DNA of 64,000 nucleotides from Pseudomonas mendocina (GCF_900636545.1 NZ_LR134290.1:2542001-2606000); one strand, 5' to 3'. Positions 23,509-32,406 are shown, counted from the stretch's first letter. Notes: generated from the letters alone by a model not told the origin. A program made the numbers and translations.

Positions 23509-23901
23509 TCAGTGGCCTCCGAAGCAGATCAGTCGGTCAGCCTGTTGCGCCGCTTCATGCAACTGGCCGAGGCCGGAAAGCTCCCATGGTGCCTCCAGGT
23601 TGGCTGCTGGGCGTGCATAGCGCCGTGACTCTTCAGTGTTCAGCACACCGCGACGCAGTGCCGCGGCGATGCACACCACGGCGTCCAGCCCGTTGCTTGT
23701 GACGAACTCGCGCCACTCTCGGGGCAGGTCCAGCTCGTCCTGCGGGCTCACGACATTGCTGGCAGCACTGTGCACGCCGTCCTGATAGAAGAACAGGCGA
23801 ACGATCTCATGGCCGCCGGCCAATGCGGCCTGGGCAAAGCGCAGCGCGCGACGTGAGGCAGGCTGGTGAGGGGCGGCGAACAGGGCAATGGCAAACTTCA
23901 T
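23509..23901 (-). CDS. tusD: Sulfurtransferase TusD (DsrE family)
   Basis: 130 residues from the ATG at 23901 (MKFAIALFAAPHQP); the frame extends to 23967, but the added residues do not resemble the family. The catalytic cysteine is Cys77 (in DAVVCIAAALRRG), equivalent to E. coli Cys78. First gene of tusD-tusC-tusB-tusE-ybiB, all overlapping or abutting. Confidence 0.94.
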   Translation of the reverse strand: MKFAIALFAAPHQPASRRALRFAQAALAGGHEIVRLFFYQDGVHSAASNVVSPQDELDLPREWREFVTSNGLDAVVCIAAALRRGVLNTEESRRYARPAANLEAPWELSGLGQLHEAAQQADRLICFGGH

Positions 23902-23989
23902 GGGGTGTCCGGCGAGGTAAAACTGCGGCAATGATAAAGCCAGGGTGCCCGGCAAACAAAGGATCACTGCGGCAGGACAAACAAGCGCG

Positions 23990-24016
23990 CAAGAAAAAGC
24001 CCGCCGAAGCGGGCTC
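23990..24016 (-). terminator. Rho-independent terminator of yccA
   Basis: On the minus strand AGCCCGC-TTCG-GCGGGCT is followed by TTTTTC, a classic tetraloop terminator just past the yccA stop. Confidence 0.93.
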
Positions 24017-24035
24017 TAAGGGGGACGAACCGTGA

Positions 24036-24704
24036 TCAGTCGTCGCCGCCCATGATGCCGAAGATCTGCAGCAGGCTGACGAACAGGTTGTAGATCGAAA
24101 CGTACAGGCTGATGGTGGCCATGATGTAGTTGCGTTCACCGCCATGGATGATGGCGCTGGTCTGGAACAGGATGCAGACCGAGGAGAACAGCACGAAGCC
24201 GGCACTGATCGCCAGCTGCAGGCCGCTGATCTGGAAGAAGAAACTGGCCAGAACGGCAGCGAGCAGGACGAAGAAGCCCGCGGTAATGAAGCCGCTGAGG
24301 AAGCTCATGTCCTTGCGGGTAGTCAGCACATAGGCGGACAGGCCGAAGAACACCAGCGCGGTCATGGAGAACGCCGAGCTGATCACCTCGGCCCCGTTGG
24401 CCATGCCCAAGTAACGGTTGAGGATCGGGCCGAGGGTGTAGCCCATGAAACCAGTCAGGGCGAGGGTGGAAACCAGGCCCCAAGCCGAATCGCGCAGCTT
24501 GTAGGTGAGGAAGAACAAACCGTAGAAGCCGATCAGTACCACGAAGAAGTTCGGGTAGGGCACGTTGGCGCGCTGGCTGAGAAAGGCGACCAGGCCACTG
24601 AAGGCCAGGGTGATTGCCAGCAGGCCATAGGTGTTGCGCAATACCTTGCTGACTTCCAGCTGGTCGGTCTGCGAATGATTTAGTACGTAGTCTCGCTCTT
24701 GCAT
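24036..24704 (-). CDS. yccA: Bax inhibitor-1 family protein YccA (FtsH modulator)
   Basis: 222 residues from the ATG at 24704 (MQERDYVLNHSQTDQ), with AGGAG 8 bases before it; the frame back to 24755 is non-coding. Seven hydrophobic segments cover residues about 25-215, ending in an acidic GGDD tail. YccA binds and restrains the membrane protease FtsH in E. coli. The C-terminal segment RNYIMATISLYVSIYNLF is typical of the family. Confidence 0.92.
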   Translation of the reverse strand: MQERDYVLNHSQTDQLEVSKVLRNTYGLLAITLAFSGLVAFLSQRANVPYPNFFVVLIGFYGLFFLTYKLRDSAWGLVSTLALTGFMGYTLGPILNRYLGMANGAEVISSAFSMTALVFFGLSAYVLTTRKDMSFLSGFITAGFFVLLAAVLASFFFQISGLQLAISAGFVLFSSVCILFQTSAIIHGGERNYIMATISLYVSIYNLFVSLLQIFGIMGGDD

Positions 24705-24788
24705 GGCAACGCTCCTGTGACACAAGGATTCCGTTATTCGAATGCACCGGATCATAACAGAGCCAGTCGAGGTGCCAAGACAGAGAGT

Positions 24789-24816
24789 TTGACAGTGTGT
24801 TGCGTTCGGGTAAGAT
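24789..24816 (+). promoter_or_regulatory. Sigma-70 promoter for tRNA-Ser
   Basis: TTGACA at 24789-24794, a 16-base spacer and TAAGAT at 24811-24816, about 55 bases before the tRNA. The near-consensus -35 suits a strong stable-RNA promoter. Confidence 0.8.
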
Positions 24817-24871
24817 TGCCGCCCGCACTACTGCAGAGGCTTGAGCACCAGCCTCCGCAACTCAAGAATTT

Positions 24872-24959
24872 GGAAGCGTGGCCGAGTGGTTTAAGGCAAC
24901 GGTCTTGAAAACCGTCGATGGGCAACTATCCGTGAGTTCGAATCTCACCGCTTCCGCCA
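24872..24959 (+). tRNA. tRNA-Ser(UGA)
   Basis: 88 bases including encoded CCA. The acceptor GGAAGCG pairs with CGCTTCC, the anticodon loop CTTGAAA carries TGA, the long class II variable arm is present, and the T loop is TTCGAAT. Confidence 0.97.
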
Positions 24960-25121
24960 ATTTTCCATATTGCCTTGATGCGATATCTGACCGTAATCTG
25001 GCGCTTTCTTTTTGACTGCTATGCGCCAAGCTAGGTCAGTGTCTGGCTTTTTGCTAAGGTGGCCGGCAAGTTCAACCTCACCGTCGTGCACGGTGGCTGA
25101 CAAGGTGCAACGAGGTGGCGA

Positions 25122-25766
25122 TTGATTAGGGTCTTGGTTGTCGACGATCACGATCTGGTTCGCACGGGCATCACCCGCATGCTGGCTGACATCGAAGGTC
25201 TGCAAGTCGTAGGTGAAGCCTGCACCGGCGAAGAAGCCCTGCTCAAGGTTCGCGAACTCAAGCCCGACGTCGTTCTGATGGACGTCAAGATGCCCGGCAT
25301 CGGCGGTCTGGAGGCCACCCGCAAACTGATGCGCAGCCACCCCGACATCAAGGTCGTCGCTGTCACCGTATGCGAGGAAGATCCATTCCCGACTCGCCTG
25401 CTGCAGGCCGGCGCCGCTGGTTATCTGACCAAGGGCGCGGCGCTGGATGAAATGGTGCAAGCCATTCGCCTGGTGTTTGCCGGCCAGCGCTACATCGACC
25501 CGCAAATCGCCCAGCAACTGGCGCTGAAATCCTTCCAGCCGCAAACCAGTGGTTCGCCGTTCGATCTTCTATCCGAACGCGAAATCCAGATCGCGCTGAT
25601 GATCGCCAACTGCCACAAGGTGCAGAACATCTCGGACAAGCTGTGCCTGTCGCCGAAGACGGTCAATACCTATCGTTACCGCATCTTCGAGAAACTCTCC
25701 ATCACCAGCGACGTCGAGCTGGCCCTGCTTGCGGTACGCCACGGCATGGTCGACGCCGTCAGCTGA
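25122..25766 (+). CDS. gacA: Response regulator GacA
   Basis: 214 residues from a TTG start at 25122 ([20 protein letters not shown]), the start used for gacA in other pseudomonads. The receiver domain has the Asp8/Asp9 pair, phospho-acceptor Asp54 (VVLMDVKMP) and the conserved Lys near 104; a LuxR-type HTH lies at about 148-205 ([21 protein letters not shown]). GacA, phosphorylated by GacS, switches on the small RNAs RsmY/Z and so controls secondary metabolism, biofilm and stress. uvrC starts 2 bases after its stop, the conserved gacA-uvrC linkage. Confidence 0.97.
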   Translation: MIRVLVVDDHDLVRTGITRMLADIEGLQVVGEACTGEEALLKVRELKPDVVLMDVKMPGIGGLEATRKLMRSHPDIKVVAVTVCEEDPFPTRLLQAGAAGYLTKGAALDEMVQAIRLVFAGQRYIDPQIAQQLALKSFQPQTSGSPFDLLSEREIQIALMIANCHKVQNISDKLCLSPKTVNTYRYRIFEKLSITSDVELALLAVRHGMVDAVS

Positions 25767-25768
25767 AG

Positions 25769-27592
25769 ATGTCCGCTTCCTTCGATTCGAGTGCCTTCCT
25801 GGCGACCTGCAGCGGCCGTCCTGGTGTCTATCGCATGTTCGATGGCGAGGGCAGGCTGCTTTACGTCGGCAAGGCGAAGAACCTCAAGAAGCGTCTCTCC
25901 AGTTATTTCCGCAAGACTGGCCAGGCACCCAAGACCGCCGCTCTGGTAGCCCGCATCGCGCAGATCGAAACGACCATTACCGCCAACGAGACCGAGGCGC
26001 TGCTGCTCGAGCAGACGCTGATCAAGGAATGGCGGCCGCCGTACAACATCCTGCTGCGCGACGATAAGTCCTATCCCTATGTGTTCCTCTCCGATGGTGA
26101 ATTCCCGCGCCTCGGTATTCACCGCGGCGCGAAGAAGGCCAAGGGGCGCTATTTCGGTCCTTACCCCAGCGCCCTGGCGATTCGCGAGAGCTTGAGCCTG
26201 CTGCAGAAGACCTTTCTGGTTCGTCAGTGCGAGGACAGTTACTACAAGAACCGTACGCGCCCCTGCCTGCAGTACCAGATCAAGCGCTGCAAGGGCCCCT
26301 GCGTCGGTCTGGTCAGCCCGGAGGAGTACGCCGAAGACGTGCGTCATTCGGTGATGTTCCTCGATGGTCGCAGCAATGCATTGAGCGAAGAACTCTCCGC
26401 CAGCATGGAGAAGGCCTCCATGGCCCTGGAGTTCGAACGCGCCGCCGAACTGCGCGACCAGATCGCCATGCTGCGTCGCGTACAGGACCAGCAGAGCATG
26501 GAAGGTGGCACCGGCGATGTCGATGTGGTCGCTGTGATGCTCACGCCGGGCGGCGCATGTGTGCACCTGATCAGCGTGCGTGGCGGCCGCGTGCTGGGCA
26601 GCAAGAATTTCTTTCCGCAGGTGGCGATCGAGGAGGAGGGGGGCGATGTGCTGATGGCCTTCCTCGCCCAGTACTATTTGGGCAACGCCGAGCGAGACCT
26701 GCCCAGCGAGTTGATCGTCAACGTGCAGCATGAAGACTTCGCCACGTTGATCGAGGCCATCGAATCGCTGCGCGGGCGCAGCATCAGCATCAGCTTGCGC
26801 GTGCGTGGCACCCGCGCTCGTTGGCAGCAACTGGCGGTCACCAATGCGGAACAGGCACTGGCTGCGAGACTGGCCAATCGGCAGCATCTGGCAGAGCGCT
26901 TCGAGGCGCTGGCGACCGTGCTGGAAATGGACGAACCGCCGCAGCGCATGGAGTGCTTCGATATCAGTCACTCCAGCGGCGAGGCGACTGTCGCTTCCTG
27001 CGTGGTGTTCGGCCCCGAGGGCCCGCTGAAATCCGATTATCGTTGCTTCAATATCGAGGGCGTGACTGCCGGCGATGACTACGCCGCCATGCACCAGGCC
27101 CTGACACGCCGTTTCAGCAAGATCAAGGATGGCGAAGGCAAACTGCCAGACGTGCTGCTGGTCGACGGCGGCAAGGGCCAACTGGCCATGGCCCGCGAGG
27201 TGCTGCAGGAGCTGGCGGTGCCGGACCTGATCCTGCTTGGCGTGGCCAAGGGCACGACGCGCAAACCTGGCCTCGAAGTGCTCTACCTAAACGACGCCGA
27301 GCATGAGTTCACCTTGCCCGGCAATTCACCGGCGCTGCACCTGATCCAGCAGATTCGTGACGAATCACACCGCTTCGCGATCACTGGGCACCGCGCACGC
27401 CGAGGCAAGACGCGGCGTACTTCGACGCTGGAAGAGGTCGCTGGGATCGGTCCGAAGCGGCGACGTGAGCTGCTCAATCACTTCGGCGGTCTGCAGGAGC
27501 TGTCCCGCGCCAGCGCCGAAGAAATCGCCAAAGCGCCCGGAATCAGTAAAAAGCTCGCCGAGTTGATTTATGACACTCTGCACAGTGAGTAG
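25769..27592 (+). CDS. uvrC: Excinuclease ABC subunit C
   Basis: 607 residues from the ATG at 25769 ([16 protein letters not shown]). The N-terminal GIY-YIG nuclease includes [21 protein letters not shown] CxxC-containing segment follows ([17 protein letters not shown]), then the UVR helix pair (around 205-240), the RNase H-like C-nuclease ([27 protein letters not shown]) and two HhH motifs at the end. It makes both incisions in nucleotide excision repair with UvrAB. Confidence 0.98.
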   Translation: MSASFDSSAFLATCSGRPGVYRMFDGEGRLLYVGKAKNLKKRLSSYFRKTGQAPKTAALVARIAQIETTITANETEALLLEQTLIKEWRPPYNILLRDDKSYPYVFLSDGEFPRLGIHRGAKKAKGRYFGPYPSALAIRESLSLLQKTFLVRQCEDSYYKNRTRPCLQYQIKRCKGPCVGLVSPEEYAEDVRHSVMFLDGRSNALSEELSASMEKASMALEFERAAELRDQIAMLRRVQDQQSMEGGTGDVDVVAVMLTPGGACVHLISVRGGRVLGSKNFFPQVAIEEEGGDVLMAFLAQYYLGNAERDLPSELIVNVQHEDFATLIEAIESLRGRSISISLRVRGTRARWQQLAVTNAEQALAARLANRQHLAERFEALATVLEMDEPPQRMECFDISHSSGEATVASCVVFGPEGPLKSDYRCFNIEGVTAGDDYAAMHQALTRRFSKIKDGEGKLPDVLLVDGGKGQLAMAREVLQELAVPDLILLGVAKGTTRKPGLEVLYLNDAEHEFTLPGNSPALHLIQQIRDESHRFAITGHRARRGKTRRTSTLEEVAGIGPKRRRELLNHFGGLQELSRASAEEIAKAPGISKKLAELIYDTLHSE

Positions 27593-27625
27593 AATGCCCG
27601 TTCATTTCGCAGCCTAGTTGTGCCG

Positions 27626-28186
27626 ATGAATATCCCCAACTTGCTTACCGTGCTCCGGGTCGCACTGATTCCGGTCTTCATCCTGCTGTTCTATCTGCCG
27701 TTCTCCTGGAGCTACTGGGCGGCCAGCGGCGTCTTCGCCGTTGCCGCCGTGACCGACTGGCTCGACGGCTATCTGGCACGCCGCTGGGAGCAGGGCACGC
27801 CGTTCGGCGCCTTCCTCGACCCGGTAGCCGACAAACTGATGGTGGCCGTGGCGTTGGTGCTGCTGGCTGCGGAGCATTCCAATCTGTGGCTGACCCTGGC
27901 GGCTGCGACCATCATCGGCCGCGAGATCGTCGTCTCTGCCTTGCGCGAGTGGATGGCCGAGCTGGGGGCTCGGGCACATGTGGCGGTATCCAATCTCGGT
28001 AAATGGAAAACCGCGGCGCAGATGCTGGCCCTGGTCATCCTGCTGGGCAATCCGCCTGTGTTCACCTTCTGGGTCGTGGTCGGATACATCCTGCTGGTGA
28101 TCGCGGCGGTGCTGACATTGTGGTCGATGCTGCAGTACCTGCTGGCTGCCTGGCCGCACCTCAGCACCACCTCGGAAAAGAAATAA
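27626..28186 (+). CDS. pgsA: CDP-diacylglycerol-glycerol-3-phosphate 3-phosphatidyltransferase PgsA
   Basis: 186 residues from the ATG at 27626 ([16 protein letters not shown]); a GTG two codons earlier is possible. The CDP-alcohol phosphotransferase motif DGX2ARX8GX3DX3D is complete at about 45-67 (DGYLARR...[10 protein letters not shown]). Five or six membrane segments. It makes phosphatidylglycerol-phosphate at the inner membrane. The uvrC-pgsA-tRNA order is conserved. Confidence 0.96.
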   Translation: MNIPNLLTVLRVALIPVFILLFYLPFSWSYWAASGVFAVAAVTDWLDGYLARRWEQGTPFGAFLDPVADKLMVAVALVLLAAEHSNLWLTLAAATIIGREIVVSALREWMAELGARAHVAVSNLGKWKTAAQMLALVILLGNPPVFTFWVVVGYILLVIAAVLTLWSMLQYLLAAWPHLSTTSEKK

Positions 28187-28205
28187 GTATTTTTGAATCA
28201 AAGGG

Positions 28206-28233
28206 TTGACGGCACGATTCGATTCTATAGAAT
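28206..28233 (+). promoter_or_regulatory. Sigma-70 promoter for the tRNA-Gly/Cys unit
   Basis: TTGACG (28206-28211), 16-base spacer, TAGAAT (28228-28233), about 20 bases before tRNA-Gly. Confidence 0.72.
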
Positions 28234-28253
28234 GGCGCCCGTCGACAAGACAA

Positions 28254-28329
<76 letters not shown>

Positions 28330-28367
28330 GTTTTACACGAGTCGCCAAGGCGGCTCGTTTGCTTCAT

Positions 28368-28441
28368 GGCTGAGTTGCAGAGTGGTTATGCACCGGATTG
28401 CAAATCCGTGAACGCCGGTTCGATTCCGACCTCAGCCTCCA
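28368..28441 (+). tRNA. tRNA-Cys(GCA)
   Basis: 74 bases with encoded CCA. Acceptor GGCTGAG/CTCAGCC, anticodon GCA in GGATTGCAAATCC, T loop TTCGATT. Confidence 0.97.
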
Positions 28442-28444
28442 ATC

Positions 28445-28483
28445 AAAAGGCCTCGTAGATCAATGATTTACGAGGCCTTTTTC
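28445..28483 (+). terminator. Terminator after tRNA-Cys
   Basis: Perfect 13-bp arms AAAAGGCCTCGTA (28445-28457) and TACGAGGCCTTTT (28469-28481) followed by T. It separates the Gly-Cys unit from tRNA-Leu. Confidence 0.93.
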
Positions 28484-28509
28484 ATTCTCGCTAGTGCGCT
28501 TTGCATGCC

Positions 28510-28538
28510 TTGCGAGGACGCGGAGGGCTGTATATAGT
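28510..28538 (+). promoter_or_regulatory. Promoter for tRNA-Leu
   Basis: TTGCGA (28510-28515), 17-base spacer, TATAGT (28533-28538), ending 22 bases before the mature tRNA. The -35 is weaker than those of the other tRNA units. Confidence 0.6.
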
Positions 28539-28560
28539 CCGCCCTTCGCACAGCGCTACC

Positions 28561-28647
28561 GCCCGAATGGCGAAATCGGTAGACGCAGGAGACTTAAAAT
28601 CTCTCGCCAGCAATGGCGTGCCGGTTCGAGTCCGGCTTCGGGCACCA
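28561..28647 (+). tRNA. tRNA-Leu(UAA)
   Basis: 87 bases with encoded CCA. Acceptor GCCCGAA/TTCGGGC, anticodon TAA in GAGACTTAAAATCTC, long variable arm, T loop TTCGAGT. Its 3' side marks the junction with the RES-Xre toxin-antitoxin genes, a typical integration site, though I find no repeated tRNA 3' end (att) in the window. Confidence 0.97.
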
Positions 28648-28815
28648 TTCATCTGTTTCTAGCTGGCCTACAAGTCTACGAAACTCATCCAATCGGCACT
28701 CTGGCCGGTTTTGTCATTTATGGCTGTCTCTTATTTCCCATTCTGAAATCGGCGAAAAGTGTTTGGCGCGGGTTAATGACGGCTAAGGCGTTCTGCTTGT
28801 CTATATCCGGCAAAC

Positions 28816-29517
28816 CTAGGTGCCAATCAACGTCGTGATCTGATTGACGCTGATCACCTGGCCGCTCCAGATCATTTCGTAATGCGCGCTCTGGATGATT
28901 GAAGCCACTGGCCGCGGCGTCATCAGTGCCCAGCAGATATTGCCGGCAGAGCGAACCGAGTGATAGCGCAGGCCCATGCATCCTGCGCTTTTGACCTCGG
29001 CCCCGAGCTGGTTGGAGTGGGAGTAGTCGCTCGGCGCATAGATCGGGTCGGATAGTGGCACGACCGTCGCGTCTCTCAACCCCGTTTCGTTGAAGTTGGC
29101 TGTCAGCCCTCTGAAGACGAAGCGCTCATAATTGAGCTCCGGCACCTTCGACCAGTAGCTTTCCTGGTGGTAGCACACCTCGGCAATCGCGGTATCCATC
29201 CTGTCCGCCAGGTACAGCACGCCGAAGCTGCCGTTGCTGAAGCGCGATCCGGCAGGGTTGACGTGGGTGAAGGGGGCCGTCGCGTACGAGCAGCCAGCAA
29301 TGCCGAAGGGAATCTGATCACGCGGGATCAGCTCCAGGCGACCAATCTCGTTCTGCAGCCTTGGATTGGTCAGCGCCTGGATCTGATAGAGGGCTTCGAA
29401 GTCCTCTGCGTCGGCGACGTCATCGAACAGGGCGATGGGCGGGAACTTGGAGTTGACCAGGCGATAGGCTTGTACCGGCTCATCCTCCAGCAGCGGCAGG
29501 TCGCTGAGCATTACCAC
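28816..29517 (-). CDS. RES-domain toxin of a RES-Xre toxin-antitoxin pair
   Basis: 233 residues from a GTG at 29517 with GAGG six bases upstream; an ATG at 29511, overlapping the antitoxin stop as TAATG, is an alternative. The RES domain spans about 60-200 and contains the Arg-Phe-Ser segment (AGSRFSNGSFGVLYLADRMDT) and conserved Glu (AIAEVCYHQ) that shape the NAD pocket. Characterised RES toxins are ADP-ribosyltransferase-fold enzymes that degrade NAD+ and arrest growth. It follows and overlaps the Xre antitoxin, the standard order for this TA type. No truncation is seen. Confidence 0.9.
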   Translation of the reverse strand: MVMLSDLPLLEDEPVQAYRLVNSKFPPIALFDDVADAEDFEALYQIQALTNPRLQNEIGRLELIPRDQIPFGIAGCSYATAPFTHVNPAGSRFSNGSFGVLYLADRMDTAIAEVCYHQESYWSKVPELNYERFVFRGLTANFNETGLRDATVVPLSDPIYAPSDYSHSNQLGAEVKSAGCMGLRYHSVRSAGNICWALMTPRPVASIIQSAHYEMIWSGQVISVNQITTLIGT

Positions 29518-29918
29518 TGAGCACCTCGCAGTGTGTCGATGCGCCGGAACGTCTCGTACAGCGAGATCATGTCGCCTTGCGCCATGACTTCCATTGGCGT
29601 GCGACCGTTGAAGAACTCGTTGTGATTCTCCATCAGGGCAAAGCCATAGACGTTATCGGGGTTGTCGAACATCACGCGCAATGCGGCATGGATATTCAGC
29701 ACCAGGCTGATGCGCTGCATCTGATCGGAATCCAGGCTCACCGTCCACGACGAGTCCTTCTGGCTGGCACGGGCGTAGGTGCTGCGGGAAATTCGTAGCA
29801 CTCGGCAGGCCTGCTCGGCCGAGGCCTTCCACTTGTCGAGAATGTTCAACGCCGCGCGCAGACCGGCTGCGCACTGGCTTTTCGAGAAGTCCTGAAGCTG
29901 GAGGGCTGTAGCAGTCAT
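29511..29918 (-). CDS. Xre/MbcA/ParS-type antitoxin of the RES-Xre pair
   Basis: 135 residues from the ATG at 29918 (MTATALQLQDFSKSQ) with GAAGGG upstream; the longer frame to 30026 runs through the operator. An Xre-like HTH at about 20-65 (ILDKWKASAEQACRVLRISRSTYARA) is followed by the DUF2384 toxin-binding domain (about 75-130), whose end NEFFNGRTPMEVMAQGDM is diagnostic. It should neutralise the RES enzyme and repress its own promoter through the palindrome 50 bases upstream. Confidence 0.9.
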   Translation of the reverse strand: MTATALQLQDFSKSQCAAGLRAALNILDKWKASAEQACRVLRISRSTYARASQKDSSWTVSLDSDQMQRISLVLNIHAALRVMFDNPDNVYGFALMENHNEFFNGRTPMEVMAQGDMISLYETFRRIDTLRGAQW

Positions 29919-29936
29919 ATAGAACCCTTCTTTGTG

Positions 29937-29978
29937 TCTGCAGATAAATTTATAGCATATTTTAATCTGCAGATTAAA
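29937..29978 (-). promoter_or_regulatory. Probable antitoxin operator: 18-bp palindrome plus half-site copy
   Basis: TTTAATCTGCAGATTAAA at 29961-29978 is a perfect 18-bp palindrome. Its core is repeated 29 bp away as TCTGCAGATAAATTT (29937-29951). The AT-rich stretch lies just upstream of the antitoxin gene, where autoregulatory operators of such pairs lie. Binding is inferred, not shown. Confidence 0.72.
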
Positions 29979-30028
29979 TTTGCTTACTTTCCCGAACGAA
30001 GAGAGGTCAGCGTCAGCGCCCGACAAAC

Positions 30029-30070
30029 TTGATCACGGTCAATTTTAAACCGGCCCTCGAAGCGTAGATT
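30029..30070 (+). promoter_or_regulatory. Anr/Dnr-type box and -10 of the nrdD operon
   Basis: TTGATCACGGTCAA (30029-30042) matches TTGAT-N4-ATCAA in nine of ten positions. TAGATT at 30065-30070 is spaced as in a class II FNR-type promoter and puts the start of transcription near 30077. An anaerobic activator in front of an anaerobic ribonucleotide reductase makes functional sense. Confidence 0.8.
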
Positions 30071-30071
30071 C

Positions 30072-30117
30072 CACATCATCTTGTGTTCTTAGTCTGATCT
30101 TTAAACTAGATGATGTG
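30072..30117 (+). repeat. Inverted repeat in the nrdD leader
   Basis: CACATCATCT (30072-30081) and AGATGATGTG (30108-30117) are perfect 10-bp arms with a 26-base spacer. They straddle the predicted transcript start and end 14 bases before the GTG start codon. It could be an operator or a leader hairpin; it does not match the NrdR box as I know it. Confidence 0.55.
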
Positions 30118-30131
30118 CCAGGAGGTGCTGA

Positions 30132-32150
30132 GTGTATAAGGAGCGTGTCCCATATCGACCGCAGTCGTTGTTCAAGCGCGACGGCCAGGAGGTGCCTTTC
30201 GAGGGCGCCAAGATAGAGCGTGCGATCACTGCTGCTGGCCAGGCCACTGGGGAATTCGCGGCGATTGAGGCCAAGGCGCTCTCCGACGCGGTGCTGGCAC
30301 GTCTGACGGAGTTCCGCAGCCTGGACGTGGAGCAGGTTCAGGATCGGGTCGAGCAGGTGCTGATGGAGGCCGGTTACTATCAGACCGCACGCGCCTACAT
30401 CGTCTATCGCGAGCGGCATGGTCGTCTGCGGCGCGACCGCAAACACCTGATCGATGTAGCGGCGTCGATGAACGAATACCTGTCGCGCGAGGATTGGCGG
30501 GTGCAGGCCAACGCCAACCAGGGCTATTCACTGGGTGGGCTGATTCTCAACGTATCCGGCAAGGTGACGGCCAACTACTGGCTGGACGAGGTATACAGCG
30601 AGGAGGTCGGCCGGGCACACCGTGAGGCCGACCTGCACATCCATGACCTCGACATGCTGGCCGGATACTGCGCGGGTTGGTCGCTGCGCACGCTGCTGCA
30701 TGAGGGTTTCAATGGCATCGCGGGGCGGGTCGAGGCGGGGCCGCCCAAGCATCTGTCCAGCGCGCTGGGGCAGATGGTCAACTTCCTCGGGACCCTGCAG
30801 AACGAATGGGCCGGCGCTCAGGCGTTCAGCTCGTTCGATACCTACCTCGCGCCTTTCGTGCGCAAGGACGGTCTGACCTACGACGAAATCCGCCAGGCCA
30901 TTCAGGAGTTCATCTACAACCTCAACGTGCCGTCGCGCTGGGGGACACAGACGCCTTTCACCAACCTGACCTTCGACTGGGTCTGCCCCGAGGACCTGCG
31001 TGAGCAGGTGCCGGTGATCGGTGGCCAGGAGATGTCGTTCTGCTACGGCGACCTGCAGGACGAGATGGAGCTGATCAACCGCGCCTACATCGAGGTCATG
31101 ATGGCCGGCGACGCGAAAGGGCGGGTGTTCACCTTCCCGATCCCGACCTACAACATCACCCACGACTTCCCCTGGGACAGCGACAACGCCACGCGTCTGT
31201 TCGACATGACCGCGCGCTATGGCTTGCCGTACTTCCAGAACTTCCTCAATTCGGACATGCAGCCTAATCAGGTGCGCTCGATGTGCTGCCGCCTGCAACT
31301 GGACGTGCGTGAGCTACTGAAACGCGGCAACGGGCTGTTCGGCTCAGCGGAGCAGACGGGGTCCCTTGGCGTGGTGACCATCAACTGCGCGCGCCTCGGC
31401 TATCGCCATCGGCAGGATCTGCCCGGCCTGCTACAGCGCCTGGATGCGCTGCTGGACATGGCGTACGAAAGCCTGGAGGTCAAACGCAAGGTCATTCAGC
31501 ACCACATGGATGCAGGGCTCTATCCCTACACGCGGCGCTACCTGGGCACGCTGCGCAATCACTTCTCCACCATTGGTGTGAACGGCCTGCACGAAATGCT
31601 ACGCAACTTCACCGGCGACCGCGAAGGCATGCACACCGAGCTGGGGCGTGAGCTGGCGCTGCAGGTGCTCGATCATGTGCGGGCGCGCCTGGTGCAGTTC
31701 CAGGAACGCAGTGGCCATCTCTACAACCTCGAAGCCACGCCGGCCGAGGGCACTACCTACCGTTTCGCCAAGGAGGACCAGAAGCGTTTCCCCGACATCC
31801 TCCACGCTGGGACGGTCGATGCGCCTTACTACACCAACTCCTCGCAACTGCCAGTCGGCTTCACTGACGATCCCTTCGAAGCCTTGGCCCTGCAGGACGA
31901 GCTGCAATGTAAGTACACCGGCGGCACCGTGCTGCACCTGTACATGGCTGAGCGGATTTCTTCGGCGCAGGCCTGCAAACAACTGGTGCGCACGGCGCTG
32001 TCGCGCTTCCGCCTGCCGTACCTGACCATCACCCCGACCTTCTCCATCTGCCCGGTGCACGGTTACCTGGCTGGTGAACATGAGTTTTGCCCAAAGTGCG
32101 ACGAGGTACTGCTGCAAAAACAGCAGTGCTGCGGCGCCTGCGGCGGATGA
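30132..32150 (+). CDS. nrdD: Anaerobic (class III) ribonucleoside-triphosphate reductase large subunit, lacking its glycyl-radical tail
   Basis: 672 residues, GTG start at 30132 behind a near-perfect AGGAGGTG. An ATP-cone lies at about 8-95 (LFKRDGQEVPFEGAKIERAI), then the ten-stranded barrel with the active-site loops (NLNVPSRWGTQTPFTNLTFDW; GSLGVVTINCARLG). The C-terminus has a Cys-rich zinc-ribbon segment (Cys640, Cys653, Cys656, Cys666, Cys667, Cys670) and then stops. E. coli NrdD continues with RVCGYLG, which holds the radical Gly681; that motif is absent here and appears in the next gene. The enzyme reduces NTPs to dNTPs without oxygen. Confidence 0.95.
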   Translation: MYKERVPYRPQSLFKRDGQEVPFEGAKIERAITAAGQATGEFAAIEAKALSDAVLARLTEFRSLDVEQVQDRVEQVLMEAGYYQTARAYIVYRERHGRLRRDRKHLIDVAASMNEYLSREDWRVQANANQGYSLGGLILNVSGKVTANYWLDEVYSEEVGRAHREADLHIHDLDMLAGYCAGWSLRTLLHEGFNGIAGRVEAGPPKHLSSALGQMVNFLGTLQNEWAGAQAFSSFDTYLAPFVRKDGLTYDEIRQAIQEFIYNLNVPSRWGTQTPFTNLTFDWVCPEDLREQVPVIGGQEMSFCYGDLQDEMELINRAYIEVMMAGDAKGRVFTFPIPTYNITHDFPWDSDNATRLFDMTARYGLPYFQNFLNSDMQPNQVRSMCCRLQLDVRELLKRGNGLFGSAEQTGSLGVVTINCARLGYRHRQDLPGLLQRLDALLDMAYESLEVKRKVIQHHMDAGLYPYTRRYLGTLRNHFSTIGVNGLHEMLRNFTGDREGMHTELGRELALQVLDHVRARLVQFQERSGHLYNLEATPAEGTTYRFAKEDQKRFPDILHAGTVDAPYYTNSSQLPVGFTDDPFEALALQDELQCKYTGGTVLHLYMAERISSAQACKQLVRTALSRFRLPYLTITPTFSICPVHGYLAGEHEFCPKCDEVLLQKQQCCGACGG

Positions 32151-32189
32151 GGACCTCATCCAGCACTAACCACCACAAGGAGCGACACC

Positions 32190-32339
32190 ATGAACGCACA
32201 ACTGAAACTTCCCGAAGCCCAGCGGCAGCGCTGCGAGGTCTGGACCCGGGTGATGGGCTATCACCGGCCAGTGACGGCCTTCAACCTGGGCAAGCAGTCC
32301 GAGCATCGCGAGCGCCGTCATTTCGTCGAGCCACGTTGA
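32190..32339 (+). CDS. Separate glycyl-radical domain of class III ribonucleotide reductase (49 aa)
   Basis: ATG at 32190 behind AAGGAG, stop at 32337-32339. The peptide contains EVWTRVMGYHRPVTAFNLGK at 16-35 and ends in a basic tail. It aligns by eye with the extreme C-terminus of E. coli NrdD (RRVCGYLG...RPFNAGKQEEVKRR), so Gly23 is the predicted radical site. It lies 39 bp after nrdD, which lacks this motif, and before nrdG, its activase. I infer a two-polypeptide catalytic subunit, comparable in principle to GrcA/YfiD replacing the radical end of pyruvate formate-lyase. It falls below usual ORF length cut-offs and is easily missed. Confidence 0.9.
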   Translation: MNAQLKLPEAQRQRCEVWTRVMGYHRPVTAFNLGKQSEHRERRHFVEPR

Positions 32340-32406
32340 TTGCGCCGTGAGTCCGGGCCATTACGATGGCCCGGACTTCGCCATCTTCATTCCTGGAGTG
32401 ACGGCC

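Noticed and set aside
25676..27181. 501-aa antisense frame over gacA-uvrC
   Set aside because: Shadow of uvrC with no conserved features.
28648..28815. Possible att site or prophage edge after tRNA-Leu
   Set aside because: No duplicated tRNA 3' end, integrase or phage gene was found nearby; only the TA pair is supported.
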